From: Bacillota bacterium
GTDB taxonomy: Bacteria; Bacillota; Bacilli; Paenibacillales; Paenibacillaceae
Assembly (NCBI GenBank): GCA_023460795.1
Contig: JAEWPC010000035.1
Coordinates: forward strand, 186,001-250,000
Length of the DNA: 64,000 nt
Direction of reading: 5' to 3'
Numbering within the stretch: the first letter of the stretch is position 1; every line of letters starts with the position of its first letter. The translations under genes were made by a program, and so were the position numbers. Below, piece by piece: positions 42,083 through 50,438 of the stretch. The notes beneath the pieces are model-generated. The model had not been told where the DNA came from and did no database searches. It was given only the letters and a program-made list of their open reading frames with translations.

Positions 42083-42781
42083 ATGAGAAAAGTACGCGAT
42101 CCAGGGGCGTTGCGGGGCTACATGGACGAGCATCGGCTAAGCGGGCTGTTCGGAGCCAAGACGGAGCAAGCGATGGAGCTGTTCGCTTTCGACCGCGGCG
42201 AGATCGTCTGCGCATCCGGCGACCCGCTCTCGCATTTGTTCCTGCTCGTCGAAGGCAAAGTGAAGATTTACAAAGTACTGCCGAACGGGAAGTCGATTCT
42301 CATCCGCTTCTATAACCCGCTAAGCTCGATCGGCGATCTGGAGATGCTAAGCGATCAACCTGCGAGAAGCACGGTCGAGTCGGTTCATGAGACGCGCTTC
42401 ATCGGCATTAGCCGGCAAGCGCTCGCGGAGACGGCAAGCGATGACCCCGCATTCCTGCGGTTCATCGTCAAGCAGCTGGCGACCAAGCTCGATACGTTCT
42501 CGAACGCGTCCAGCCTGAATTTACTCTATCCCGTAGAGACGAGATTCGCGAGTTATCTGCTGTCGATCACCTCGGAAGTGAACGGGCACGAACAGATCGA
42601 AGAGCTGAAGACGTCCAAGCTGACCGAACTCGCTGAGCTTCTCGGGACGAGCTATCGCCATCTGAATCGGGTCATTGCGCAGTTCGCGAGGGACGGTCTC
42701 GTGGAACGCCGAAGAGGAGCGATCCTCGTCAACGATCTTGATCGTCTGAAGTCGCTCTCTAATGGAAACCTATACAGTTAA
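42083..42781 (+). CDS. Crp/Fnr-family transcriptional regulator (YeiL-like)
   Basis: A 232-residue regulator: cyclic-nucleotide-binding-like barrel (about 20-135) with IVCASGDPLSHLFLLVEGKVKIYKVLPNGKSILIRFYNP, then a winged helix with TSKLTELAELLGTSYRHLNRVIAQF near the C terminus. There is no N-terminal cysteine cluster, so it is not an oxygen-sensing Fnr, and the effector is unknown. AGGAAAGGCGG precedes the ATG. The next gene, a small transporter, is 17 bases downstream and is its probable target. Confidence 0.87.
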   Translation: MRKVRDPGALRGYMDEHRLSGLFGAKTEQAMELFAFDRGEIVCASGDPLSHLFLLVEGKVKIYKVLPNGKSILIRFYNPLSSIGDLEMLSDQPARSTVESVHETRFIGISRQALAETASDDPAFLRFIVKQLATKLDTFSNASSLNLLYPVETRFASYLLSITSEVNGHEQIEELKTSKLTELAELLGTSYRHLNRVIAQFARDGLVERRRGAILVNDLDRLKSLSNGNLYS

Positions 42782-42798
42782 GCAGCGGGGGTGACAAC

Positions 42799-43230
42799 AT
42801 GATTGGTATTGTATACGCAGGCATTGCGGGTTTAGTCATTAGCATGCAAAGCCTATTCAACGTGAGGCTGAGCGAGAAGACGAGCTTCTGGTTCACGAAC
42901 GCGTGGGTTCACGGCACGGGTTTCGTGCTGTCGATGATTCTCCTGTGGATGCTCAAAGACGGCAGCAGCATCGCCAAGCTGACGTCCGTGAATAAGCTCT
43001 ATTGGCTCGGCGGCTGCATGGGCGTCGTGATCGTATTCACGATAATGAGGTCGGTTACCGCGCTTGGACCGGCGTACGCCATCGCTATCCTGCTCGCGAG
43101 TCAGCTGCTCGCGACGCTGGCGATCGAGAGCAGCGGGATGTTCGGGGCGGAGCGAATCGCTCTCTCGGCTAACCGGTTGATCGGCATTGGGGTCATGGTT
43201 GCGGGCATCGTCATTTTCAAATACAAGTAA
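42799..43230 (+). CDS. DUF606 (YdcZ-type) small membrane transporter
   Basis: A 143-residue protein with about five membrane helices, of the DUF606/DMT-related group: GIAGLVISMQSLFNVRLSEKT, FTNAWVHGTGFVLSMILLW and TALGPAYAIAILLASQLLATLAIE. Substrates of this family are mostly unknown. GGGGGTG precedes the ATG. Co-transcription with the Crp/Fnr-type gene is likely from the 17-base spacing; in other bacteria YeiL-like regulators are often followed by such transporters. Confidence 0.83.
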   Translation: MIGIVYAGIAGLVISMQSLFNVRLSEKTSFWFTNAWVHGTGFVLSMILLWMLKDGSSIAKLTSVNKLYWLGGCMGVVIVFTIMRSVTALGPAYAIAILLASQLLATLAIESSGMFGAERIALSANRLIGIGVMVAGIVIFKYK

Positions 43231-43233
43231 CGA

Positions 43234-44166
43234 TTATTCCTTCTCCCCGAACTGGCTCAAGAACGACTTGGGAATCGGCGATTCGAAGCGCATGATCTGC
43301 CTCGTCGTCGGATGCTCGAACGACAGCACGCGGGCGTGCAGGCCGAGTCGGTTGATCGCCTTCGATTTGGAGCCGTACTTCTTATCTCCGACGACCGGAT
43401 GGCCGATGTCCTGCATATGAACGCGGATTTGGTTCTTGCGGCCGGTCTCCAGGTTTACCTCGAGCAGCGAGAAATTCCGGCTTGCCCGGAGCACCTTGTA
43501 ATGCGTGACGGCATGCTGTCCGTCGTTCGGATGCGGGCTGGAATACATCTTCAGCGTGGAGCTTTCCTTCAGCCAGGAGGAGATCGTTCCCTGCGTCTTC
43601 TTCACGAGTCCCTCGACTAAAGCCACGTAAGAACGTTCCTTCACGACCTCGTTCCAATGATCTTGCATTTGCTTCTGCACTCTCTCGCTCTTAGCGAACA
43701 TCATGACGCCGGACGTCTCCCGATCCAATCGGTGAAGGACGAAAATCCGGTTTTTCTCGTTCGCGCGCCGGACGTGGGCGGTCAGTTGCCGGTAGGCGGT
43801 CATCTCGGTTTCCTGCGGGGACGCGATCGACAGCAGGCCGGCGTCCTTGTAGACGACGATCACGTCGTCATCCTCATGCAGAATACGCAGGCCGACCAGA
43901 CCGGGCTCGGCCGACTTCTTCTCTTTGCTGAGCGTAACGACATGGCCGGGCTTAAGCGGATAATTATATTTGGTCTCGACGCGGTCGTCGACCGAGACTT
44001 GTCCGTGCGCCAGCAGCGATTTCACGGAATTGCGCCCTTGCCCGGCAAGCTTGGCGAGTAGAAAGACGAGCAGCTCGGCCGGCTCGTCGACGGGAAATTG
44101 CCGCGCGGGCGCAGGTTTGCGCGGTAAAGCCCCGCTTGGGCGGCGGGGCGGAACACGTTTGTTCAT
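43234..44166 (-). CDS. RluA-family pseudouridine synthase
   Basis: Converts specific uridines in rRNA or tRNA to pseudouridine. The 310 residues have an N-terminal S4-type RNA-binding segment (SVKSLLAHGQVSVDDRVETKY), then the catalytic motif HRLDRETSGVMMFAKS with its Asp, and LEVNLETGRKNQIRVHMQDIGHPVVGDKKYG. The Arg/Pro-rich N-terminal tail (about 25 residues) is unusual in length. Which RNA site is modified cannot be told. Confidence 0.9.
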   Translation of the reverse strand: MNKRVPPRRPSGALPRKPAPARQFPVDEPAELLVFLLAKLAGQGRNSVKSLLAHGQVSVDDRVETKYNYPLKPGHVVTLSKEKKSAEPGLVGLRILHEDDDVIVVYKDAGLLSIASPQETEMTAYRQLTAHVRRANEKNRIFVLHRLDRETSGVMMFAKSERVQKQMQDHWNEVVKERSYVALVEGLVKKTQGTISSWLKESSTLKMYSSPHPNDGQHAVTHYKVLRASRNFSLLEVNLETGRKNQIRVHMQDIGHPVVGDKKYGSKSKAINRLGLHARVLSFEHPTTRQIMRFESPIPKSFLSQFGEKE

Positions 44167-44175
44167 ATTAGGGAT

Positions 44176-45756
44176 CTATCCTCTCGCTTGTAAGGTGAAG
44201 CCGGCATCGCTCAGATTTCGGATGAATTGCGCAGCCTCCGCTCGGGTGAGCCGTTCGCTTCCCGCATATCCGGCCACGGTGGCCGCCGTCTTGCCATTGG
44301 AATAGCCGTTGTCGAGCAAATATCGGATGGCCTCGTCCCCGGTGTAGGCTTGGCCGGCCGCGGACGCGACTAACTCGGCGACGGACAGACGGGTAATCGG
44401 CTCCTGCCGGAGCGGTTCACGATCTATTCCAGGTAAATTATACCCTTTATTCGTCGCATAGTCATAATAGTTCGCCGACCAGCGCGTACCGGCCTCGGCA
44501 GAAGCAACGGTAATGTCGCCCGATTCGAGGAACATCTTCAGGAATTCTTCTTCCTTCACGTCGTCGTCCGGCCGGAACGGACCTTGAACGTCGCTTACGA
44601 TTCCTTGGCTGGCGGCCCATTCGATGGCCGGTTTCGCCCAATGCTTCGCGATATCGGTAAACCGCGTCGTTCCCGGAGACTTCGAGGAAGCGACGTAATT
44701 CGCCGCGCTCATGAACTCGACGGCGTAATGGATCGTCTTGCTCGCGCCGCCGGTCGATTTCAGTCCCGTGATCGTGATCTCGTATTTGTCTCCAGCCTTA
44801 TAAGCCGTAATCCCGTTCGGACGGAAAATAATCGCGGGACCGCTGCCGTACCCGCTATTTTCCACGTTCATATAGGCGCCGTTGACCGTTGCTTTATTGT
44901 TCGCGGACGTTAGCGTCCAAGTTTTGTTGTCGGCAACGCGCTTAAGCGAGACTTTCACGTTCTTGAGCGCCGGTTCCGCGTATTCGCCCTGGTTGATGCT
45001 TACCGACCAAGCGTAGGTCCCTTTGAACACTTCGACCGGGAATAAGCCTTCCGCGGGGTAGGCGACGAAGTGGTAACCGGTCTGCGCCGTGCGGCTTGAA
45101 TCGAACACCTTCAGCGCCGAATAGGACGTACCGTCGCTGCCCTCCGCCTGTCCGATGCCGATACGCTGCAGCGGGGGATTCAGAATCCACCGGCGGTGGC
45201 CGACGCGGTCCAAGTTGCCGACGTCGGAATCTTCCATGTACGCGTCGATCGAGCGCGCGACGATATGATCGTCGTATCCGTTGGAAGAATAGATGTTGGA
45301 AGAGGAGGTTGCGGCGTAACCCTGATCGTAGAACTCCTTGGACATGTCGCTCGGTTGCGGCTTCGGATAATGCGTGAACTGACCGGTTGCCGCCAATAGC
45401 GCGGCGCCGTGCTGCGCTTGCTTGTTCAGTTCGTCCGTAGCCGTGACGTCGTAAGGGAGACCGCTTAAGAAGCGGTAGAAGTTAACCGCGTTGACGCCGT
45501 CTTGCACATAGTCGCTGCGGAGCGCGCCTGCGTCATAGGGCTTGCTCGTCGACGGCGTCGTGCTATACGGTTTGCGAAAGTCGGCTTTGGGCTGCATGAG
45601 CTTGGCCCACTCGGCAGCGATTTGTTCGCCGCTGCGGGCGGGAAGCCCGCTGCTCCGCTCGCTGTTTGCCGCGGAAGCATGGGGCGAGCAATTCTCCGGC
45701 AATAGCGCGAACGCTAGCGCGATGAAGATGAAGAAGATCGTAAATCTGCGCAACAT
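44176..45756 (-). CDS. Secreted CAP-domain protein with C-terminal SLH modules
   Basis: A 526-residue exported surface protein: signal peptide (about 1-30), a CAP (SCP/PR1-like) domain at about 70-210 (QDGVNAVNFYRFLSGLPYDV, AALLAATGQFTHYPK, VGHRRWILNPPLQRIGIG), a beta-rich region, and S-layer homology modules from about 365 to the end (FTDIAKHWAKPAIEWAASQGIVSDV; FRPDDDVKEEEFLKMF; RLTRAEAAQFIRNL). The SLH part anchors it to the pyruvylated cell-wall polymer typical of Paenibacillaceae. The CAP domain's function is not known. Confidence 0.87.
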   Translation of the reverse strand: MLRRFTIFFIFIALAFALLPENCSPHASAANSERSSGLPARSGEQIAAEWAKLMQPKADFRKPYSTTPSTSKPYDAGALRSDYVQDGVNAVNFYRFLSGLPYDVTATDELNKQAQHGAALLAATGQFTHYPKPQPSDMSKEFYDQGYAATSSSNIYSSNGYDDHIVARSIDAYMEDSDVGNLDRVGHRRWILNPPLQRIGIGQAEGSDGTSYSALKVFDSSRTAQTGYHFVAYPAEGLFPVEVFKGTYAWSVSINQGEYAEPALKNVKVSLKRVADNKTWTLTSANNKATVNGAYMNVENSGYGSGPAIIFRPNGITAYKAGDKYEITITGLKSTGGASKTIHYAVEFMSAANYVASSKSPGTTRFTDIAKHWAKPAIEWAASQGIVSDVQGPFRPDDDVKEEEFLKMFLESGDITVASAEAGTRWSANYYDYATNKGYNLPGIDREPLRQEPITRLSVAELVASAAGQAYTGDEAIRYLLDNGYSNGKTAATVAGYAGSERLTRAEAAQFIRNLSDAGFTLQARG

Positions 45757-45861
45757 GATGAATCCTCGCTTTCCTGTCAGAAATCTCTCTTTCTCATTTC
45801 GAGACGGAACGCGGAGATTCCTGTTTAGCTAATCTTTATGAACGTAATCTCATGTACCTGG

Positions 45862-45911
45862 TTGACAGTCCTGAATCTTCCAGTGTATAGTGTGTATATT
45901 GATATACACAC
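45862..45911 (+). promoter_or_regulatory. Promoter with overlapping YtrA-type operator
   Basis: TTGACA at 45862-45867, an 18-base spacer and TATAGT at 45886-45891. A near-perfect dyad, TGTGTATAT-TG-ATATACACA (45891-45910), begins at the last base of the -10 and covers the transcription start. The GntR/YtrA regulator encoded in the same operon is the probable ligand (negative autoregulation). Confidence 0.8.
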
Positions 45912-45936
45912 ATGAACAATGTGGGGTGGAAAGACG

Positions 45937-46671
45937 ATGTCCTACTGGAAGGCGCTCCGATTGCTCTCCGGCCAGCTCTGGCAATGGGATAAGAAAGGCT
46001 ACATCGTGGCGTTCGCGTTCTCTCTCTATATGGGAGCGTCGATGAGTCTGAACGCGAACGCGATGTTCGGCAGCGAGGCTGACGAGATCCCGTCCGCGTT
46101 AATCGGGATCATCGATTGGATATTCCTGGCCGCCCTGCCTATTCTGGGGTCGTGCATGAACCGAACGATCTTCAGCATCTGGCGCGACGACTCGCACACG
46201 AGAAGAATGGCCGTCCTTCGGGCATATCCGATTCCGCTTCCGGTCATTATCGGTTCAAGAATCGCGCAATCCGTCGTGTTGGCCGCGATTAACGTAACGG
46301 CCATGCTGATGCTGATCTATGCGTTATCGCCGGACTTAAGAGACAACGTGTCCATCGCGCGCTGGATCGCCTTCGACGCGATGTGGATCTGCTACAGCTT
46401 GATCGTAGGCTCGGCGTTGATCTGGCTGGAGCTGGGCCATAGCGGCAGACGTTACGTGCTGTCTTACTTGATCGGATTCACCATCGTAACGGCAATCGTC
46501 GTCGCCATGTCGTGGCTAAGCGTTCATCCTTTCGCGAAGGTGCTCGCTTGGACGGAGCTGGACGGGGCGCCCGCTATCCTAACTGGCTTGTTATCCGCCG
46601 CGGCCGGGGCGCTATGGATCGCCTACCGGGTTACGATACGTAAAATCCGGACGAGATCGTTACCGTTCTAG
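45937..46671 (+). CDS. ABC-2-like membrane protein, permease of the ytrA operon
   Basis: Membrane protein of 244 residues with about six helices (SLYMGASMSLNANAM, IDWIFLAALPILGSCM, VVLAAINVTAMLMLIYAL, and so on), resembling ABC exporter permeases of ytr operons. The ATPase at 47099 is its likely partner. ATG 45937 follows GGGGTGG by eight bases; an ATG at 45919 lacks a ribosome site. It is the first gene behind the operator. Confidence 0.75.
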   Translation: MSYWKALRLLSGQLWQWDKKGYIVAFAFSLYMGASMSLNANAMFGSEADEIPSALIGIIDWIFLAALPILGSCMNRTIFSIWRDDSHTRRMAVLRAYPIPLPVIIGSRIAQSVVLAAINVTAMLMLIYALSPDLRDNVSIARWIAFDAMWICYSLIVGSALIWLELGHSGRRYVLSYLIGFTIVTAIVVAMSWLSVHPFAKVLAWTELDGAPAILTGLLSAAAGALWIAYRVTIRKIRTRSLPF

Positions 46672-46701
46672 CGAGATGGAAGCCTAGAGAGGGGTGAGCT
46701 T

Positions 46702-47112
46702 GTGTGGTTGCCGATCAGGATCGACGAACAAAGGCCTGAACCGTTATATCATCAGATCGAAGTGCAGCTTCGCGGGCTCATCCTCGGCGGACAGCTTGCG
46801 GAAGGGACGCTTCTGCCGTCGATTCGGGAGCTGGCCGGGGCGCTCAAGTGCAGCGCGATTACGGTTAGAAGAGTGTACCAGGATCTGGAGAACGAGCGAT
46901 TAATCCGCACGCGTCAAGGGATGGGGACATTCGTCGCGGGTGTCGAAGCGACCGCGAAGGATGAGCATCGGCTGGAACGAGCAACGGAGGCGTTGGCCCA
47001 AGCCGTAGACGCGGGGCTGCAGCTTGGGTGCACGTTAGAGGAGCTCGAACGGATTGTCGGAGATTTGATTCGAAGCAGGAAAGAGGAGGGACGCCCGAAT
47101 GGCGATGTCTAA
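46702..47112 (+). CDS. ytrA: GntR-family regulator, YtrA subfamily
   Basis: A 136-residue repressor of the short YtrA type: winged helix at about 10-75 (YHQIEVQLRGLILGGQLAEG, LPSIRELAGALKCSAITVRRVYQDLE, GMGTFVAG) and a short C-terminal helical dimer domain. YtrA regulators sit in ABC-exporter operons and respond to cell-envelope antibiotics in Bacillus; the match to the palindrome over the promoter supports autoregulation. GTG 46702 follows GAGGGGTGA. Its end overlaps the ATPase gene by 14 bases. Confidence 0.88.
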   Translation: MWLPIRIDEQRPEPLYHQIEVQLRGLILGGQLAEGTLLPSIRELAGALKCSAITVRRVYQDLENERLIRTRQGMGTFVAGVEATAKDEHRLERATEALAQAVDAGLQLGCTLEELERIVGDLIRSRKEEGRPNGDV

Positions 47113-48052
47113 CGAAGCGATAAGGGCGGCAAGCGAGCCGGCCATCGAAGCGGCCGTGTCGCTGCGCGGCGTGAAGCTCGCTAACGAGCGGTTCGCGCTC
47201 GGACCGATCTATTGCGACATTCCGATCGGATACGTCACGGCGATCATCGGCACGAACGGCTCCGGCAAGAGTTCGCTGATGCGCACGCTGCTCGGATTGG
47301 AGCCGATACGAAGCGGGGAAGCGATCGTGCTCGGTTCCCGGATCGTCCCGGGCGGAGATGAAGGGTACAAGACGCGCGTGGGGTTTCTGGCTGAGCTGCC
47401 TCATGCCCACGAGAACGCGATGACCGCGGACGCGAAGGCGAAGTTCGCCTCGCATTGGTATCCGTCGTGGGATTGGGAGCGATACCGCAGGCTGATGCGC
47501 CAATTCGAATGCGAGGGCGGCGCGAAGCTGAGCAAGCTGTCGAAGGGGATGCGCCGGAAAGTCGAGCTTTCCGTCACGCTGGCTCACGATCCGGAGCTGC
47601 TGCTGCTCGACGAGCCTTCATCCGGCCTCGATCCCTTCGCTTGGCGCATGATGCTGGATGAATTGCAGCGGTATATGGATTCCGGCGAGCGGACGCTTGT
47701 GATCGCCTCCCATATTATCGAGGAAGTAAGACGGCTCGCCGATTACATCCTGTTCTTGGATCGGGGGCGCTATCTCGGCTTGTACGAGAAGGACCGTCTG
47801 CTCGACGGCTGGCGGACGCTGCTGGTGCAGCAGGCCGGCGGGGGAAGCGGCCTAGAGAGCGCGCTTCGGCGAACGCCGGGCTTGCAGGGGCTGACCGAAG
47901 CCGGAGCGGGCGTCTATCGCTTGGAGGTCGACGAACCCGAGCAAGGGGAAGCATATGTTCGCTCTGCCGGATTCCAGGTGCTGGCGAGCCAGCGCATGGA
48001 ACTGGAAGATATATTAAGCTGTTTGATTCGGAAGGAGGACAATAAACGATGA
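47099..48052 (+). CDS. ABC transporter ATP-binding protein
   Basis: A 317-residue ATPase: Walker A GTNGSGKSSLM (about 50), signature LSKGMRRKVELS, Walker B ELLLLDEPSSGLDP and an H-loop IASHIIEEV. The C-terminal extension of about 100 residues is typical of drug or lantibiotic exporters. GAGGAGGG precedes the ATG. It probably pairs with the membrane protein at 45937. Confidence 0.87.
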   Translation: MAMSNEAIRAASEPAIEAAVSLRGVKLANERFALGPIYCDIPIGYVTAIIGTNGSGKSSLMRTLLGLEPIRSGEAIVLGSRIVPGGDEGYKTRVGFLAELPHAHENAMTADAKAKFASHWYPSWDWERYRRLMRQFECEGGAKLSKLSKGMRRKVELSVTLAHDPELLLLDEPSSGLDPFAWRMMLDELQRYMDSGERTLVIASHIIEEVRRLADYILFLDRGRYLGLYEKDRLLDGWRTLLVQQAGGGSGLESALRRTPGLQGLTEAGAGVYRLEVDEPEQGEAYVRSAGFQVLASQRMELEDILSCLIRKEDNKR

Positions 48053-48954
48053 GCGTACTCAAAGTAGACAACATCGTGAAAAACTACGGCGACAAAACAG
48101 CCGTGAACAAACTTAGCTTCGACGTACAGGAAGGCGAAATTTACGGTTTGCTCGGAGCCAACGGCGCCGGCAAGACGACGACGATGCGCATGGTGCTCGG
48201 ACTTATACTTCCCGATGAAGGCGACATTCGTTATGAAGGCAGGGCCTATAGCAAGGAGCAATTAAGCATGCTCGGGTATTTGCCCGAGGAGAGAGGCATG
48301 TATCCGAAGCTGAAGGTCAGCGACCAGATCATCTACTTGGCGGAGCTGCGCGGCATGTCCCGCAAAGACGCCGACAAGAACCTGAAATACTGGCTCGAGA
48401 GATTCCAAGTGCCGGAGTATTACAACAAGAAGGTCGAAGAACTGTCCAAGGGCAATCAGCAGAAAATACAGTTCATCGCGGCCGTCATCCATAAACCGCG
48501 AATCGTCATTATGGACGAAGCGTTCAGCGGACTCGATCCGGTCAACGTAGAGCTGCTCAAGGCGACGGTCAAGGAGCTCCGCGACGAGGGCACGAGCATC
48601 GTGTTCTCCACGCACCGCATGGAGCACGTCGAGGAGCTTTGCCGCAACATCACGATCATGCATCGTTCGAATCCGGTGCTGCAAGGCTCGATCAAGGACA
48701 TCAAGAAGAAGTTCCCGCAGGAGCGGATCGTCATTGCATCGGACGGAGCGATCGAAGGGCTGGACGGCATCTCCGGCGTCAAGCAAGTGGTCCGTCACGA
48801 GCACGGCGGCTACGAGCTGAAAGTCGATTCGCCGTACGCAGGGCAGAAGATTCTACAGCACGCGCTGGCGCAAGGCCCGATTACCCGGTTCGAGATCATG
48901 GAGCCGACGCTGAACGAAATTTTCATTAAAACGGTAGGTGAGCACAATGAATAG
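48049..48954 (+). CDS. ABC transporter ATP-binding protein, NatA/YhaQ-like
   Basis: A 301-residue ATPase: Walker A GLLGANGAGKTTTMRM (about 33-48), signature ELSKGNQQKIQFIAAV, Walker B RIVIMDEAFSGLDP and H-loop VFSTHRMEHVEE. The C-terminal domain includes NEIFIKTVGEHNE. It resembles B. subtilis YhaQ/NatA, implicated in sodium efflux or envelope stress. It overlaps the preceding ATPase by four bases and the permease by eight, forming one operon. Confidence 0.88.
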   Translation: MSVLKVDNIVKNYGDKTAVNKLSFDVQEGEIYGLLGANGAGKTTTMRMVLGLILPDEGDIRYEGRAYSKEQLSMLGYLPEERGMYPKLKVSDQIIYLAELRGMSRKDADKNLKYWLERFQVPEYYNKKVEELSKGNQQKIQFIAAVIHKPRIVIMDEAFSGLDPVNVELLKATVKELRDEGTSIVFSTHRMEHVEELCRNITIMHRSNPVLQGSIKDIKKKFPQERIVIASDGAIEGLDGISGVKQVVRHEHGGYELKVDSPYAGQKILQHALAQGPITRFEIMEPTLNEIFIKTVGEHNE

Positions 48955-50206
48955 TCTATGGACGGTCATGTCGTTCACGATGCGCACGAAGCTTAGGAAC
49001 AAGGCATTCGTCATTACGACGGTAGTGCTTGCGATCTTGCTCGTCGTCGTCGGCAACCTGCCGACTCTGCTGAGCAAGCTCGACTCCGACAAGGCAACGA
49101 AGGTCGGCTACGTGCAAGGCGTTCATGACGAGTTGATTCAAGGATTGACGACGTTCTACGCCGGACAGGATAAGCCGGAGATTCAGTTGATCGGAGGCGC
49201 GTCCGAAGACGCGTTGAAGGAAACGTTGGAAGACGGGGATATTAAAGGCTTCGTCACCTTCGCGGACCATGCGTCCGTCGGATTCCCGGATGCGACGTAC
49301 CACGCGAAGAGCTCGCTGAATTCCGGTACGGCGCAGTCGCTCACGGTAGGTCTTCAAGTCGTGAAGAACCAGCTCGTGCTGAAGGATTTGAATCCAAGCG
49401 AGGAGCAGCTGAACCTGCTTAACGCTACCGTGACGGTTAACCAAGAGCAAGTCCGGTTCACGAACGACGCGGGCAAAACGCCCGAAGAAGAAGGAACCGC
49501 GATCGGATTAACCTACGTCCTGATCGTCCTGCTGTTCATGGCCGTCATGATTACCGGCCAGTTGATCGCGACGGAGATTACCGCCGAGAAGAGCTCTCGC
49601 GTCATGGAGATCATCGTGACGAGCGTCTCCCCGCTTAAGCAAATGTTCGGCAAAATCCTGGGTACGTTCGTCGTCGGCATCGTGCAAATGATCGTTCTCG
49701 TCGGCGCGCTCGTCCTCAATCTCGTGCAGCAGAACAACCTCGACGCGCTGAAAGACATGGGCGTCGATCTCGGGGCGATCGATCCGAAGCTGATCGCATT
49801 CGCCGTATTCTTCTACTTGACCGGCTTCTTCCTGTACGCGACGCTGTTCGCCGCGGTCGGCTCGATCGTCAGCCGCACGGAAGACCTCGGCCAAGCGATT
49901 CTCCCGATTACGATGCTGACGCTCGCGGGCTTCTATATCGCGATCTTCGGAATCACGCATCCGGAGAGCTCGGTGATCACGATCTGCTCTTACATTCCGT
50001 TCTTCGCGCCGTTCCTCATGTTCCTGCGCATCGGATTGACGGAGCCGTCGGTATGGGAAGTGCTGCTGTCCGTAGGCATTCTGCTCGCTTCCATCATCGT
50101 CATTGGCTGGATTTCGGCTAAGATCTATCGCGCCGGCGTTCTCATGTACGGCAAGCGCCCATCGATCAAAGAGCTGTTTAAAGCGATGAAGGCTTATAAG
50201 GTGTAA
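48947..50206 (+). CDS. ABC transporter permease, NatB/YhaP-like
   Basis: A 419-residue ABC-2 permease: one N-terminal helix (AFVITTVVLAILLVVVGNL), an extracellular domain of about 150 residues, and about six helices from residue 187 on (LTYVLIVLLFMAVMITGQLI, TEITAEKSSRVMEIIVTSVSP as the coupling segment). This is the YhaP/NatB layout and fits the ATPase upstream. ATG 48947 is chosen because TAGGTGAG lies upstream; GTG 48938 in frame is less likely. A strong terminator follows. Confidence 0.88.
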   Translation: MNSLWTVMSFTMRTKLRNKAFVITTVVLAILLVVVGNLPTLLSKLDSDKATKVGYVQGVHDELIQGLTTFYAGQDKPEIQLIGGASEDALKETLEDGDIKGFVTFADHASVGFPDATYHAKSSLNSGTAQSLTVGLQVVKNQLVLKDLNPSEEQLNLLNATVTVNQEQVRFTNDAGKTPEEEGTAIGLTYVLIVLLFMAVMITGQLIATEITAEKSSRVMEIIVTSVSPLKQMFGKILGTFVVGIVQMIVLVGALVLNLVQQNNLDALKDMGVDLGAIDPKLIAFAVFFYLTGFFLYATLFAAVGSIVSRTEDLGQAILPITMLTLAGFYIAIFGITHPESSVITICSYIPFFAPFLMFLRIGLTEPSVWEVLLSVGILLASIIVIGWISAKIYRAGVLMYGKRPSIKELFKAMKAYKV

Positions 50207-50220
50207 TCGGGCTCGAATCA

Positions 50221-50257
50221 AAAGGGTGACTTCGCGAATGCGAAGTCACCCTTTTTA
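50221..50257 (+). terminator. Rho-independent terminator after the natAB-like genes
   Basis: AAAGGGTGACTTCGC pairs perfectly with GCGAAGTCACCCTTT around GAAT, followed by TTTTT. Essentially symmetric, it may also serve the araC gene from the other side. Confidence 0.93.
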
Positions 50258-50404
50258 CGTGCGTGAACACGAACTTCCCACCGCAATATAGTTATATTCT
50301 GGCGCAATCCCCTGTCACTTCTAACTCGGGAGGCTGTGCTACGATTTGAGCAACGAATCTTTCAGCCTAAGACTAAGGAAAATGGAGGGACAAGGCCGTA
50401 TGAA

Positions 50405-50419
50405 TTGTAAGCGCATCCA
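50405..50419 (+). promoter_or_regulatory. Cre-like site in the gap before the AraC gene end
   Basis: TTGTAAGCGCATCCA matches the CcpA consensus WTGNAARCGNWWWCA at 14 of 15 positions. It lies just after an ATG (50400) that has GGAGGG upstream and opens a 23-codon frame. No normal gene follows on this strand, so this may be what is left of a deleted sugar gene. Confidence 0.4.
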
Positions 50420-50438
50420 ACAAACTGATCCTCGATTC

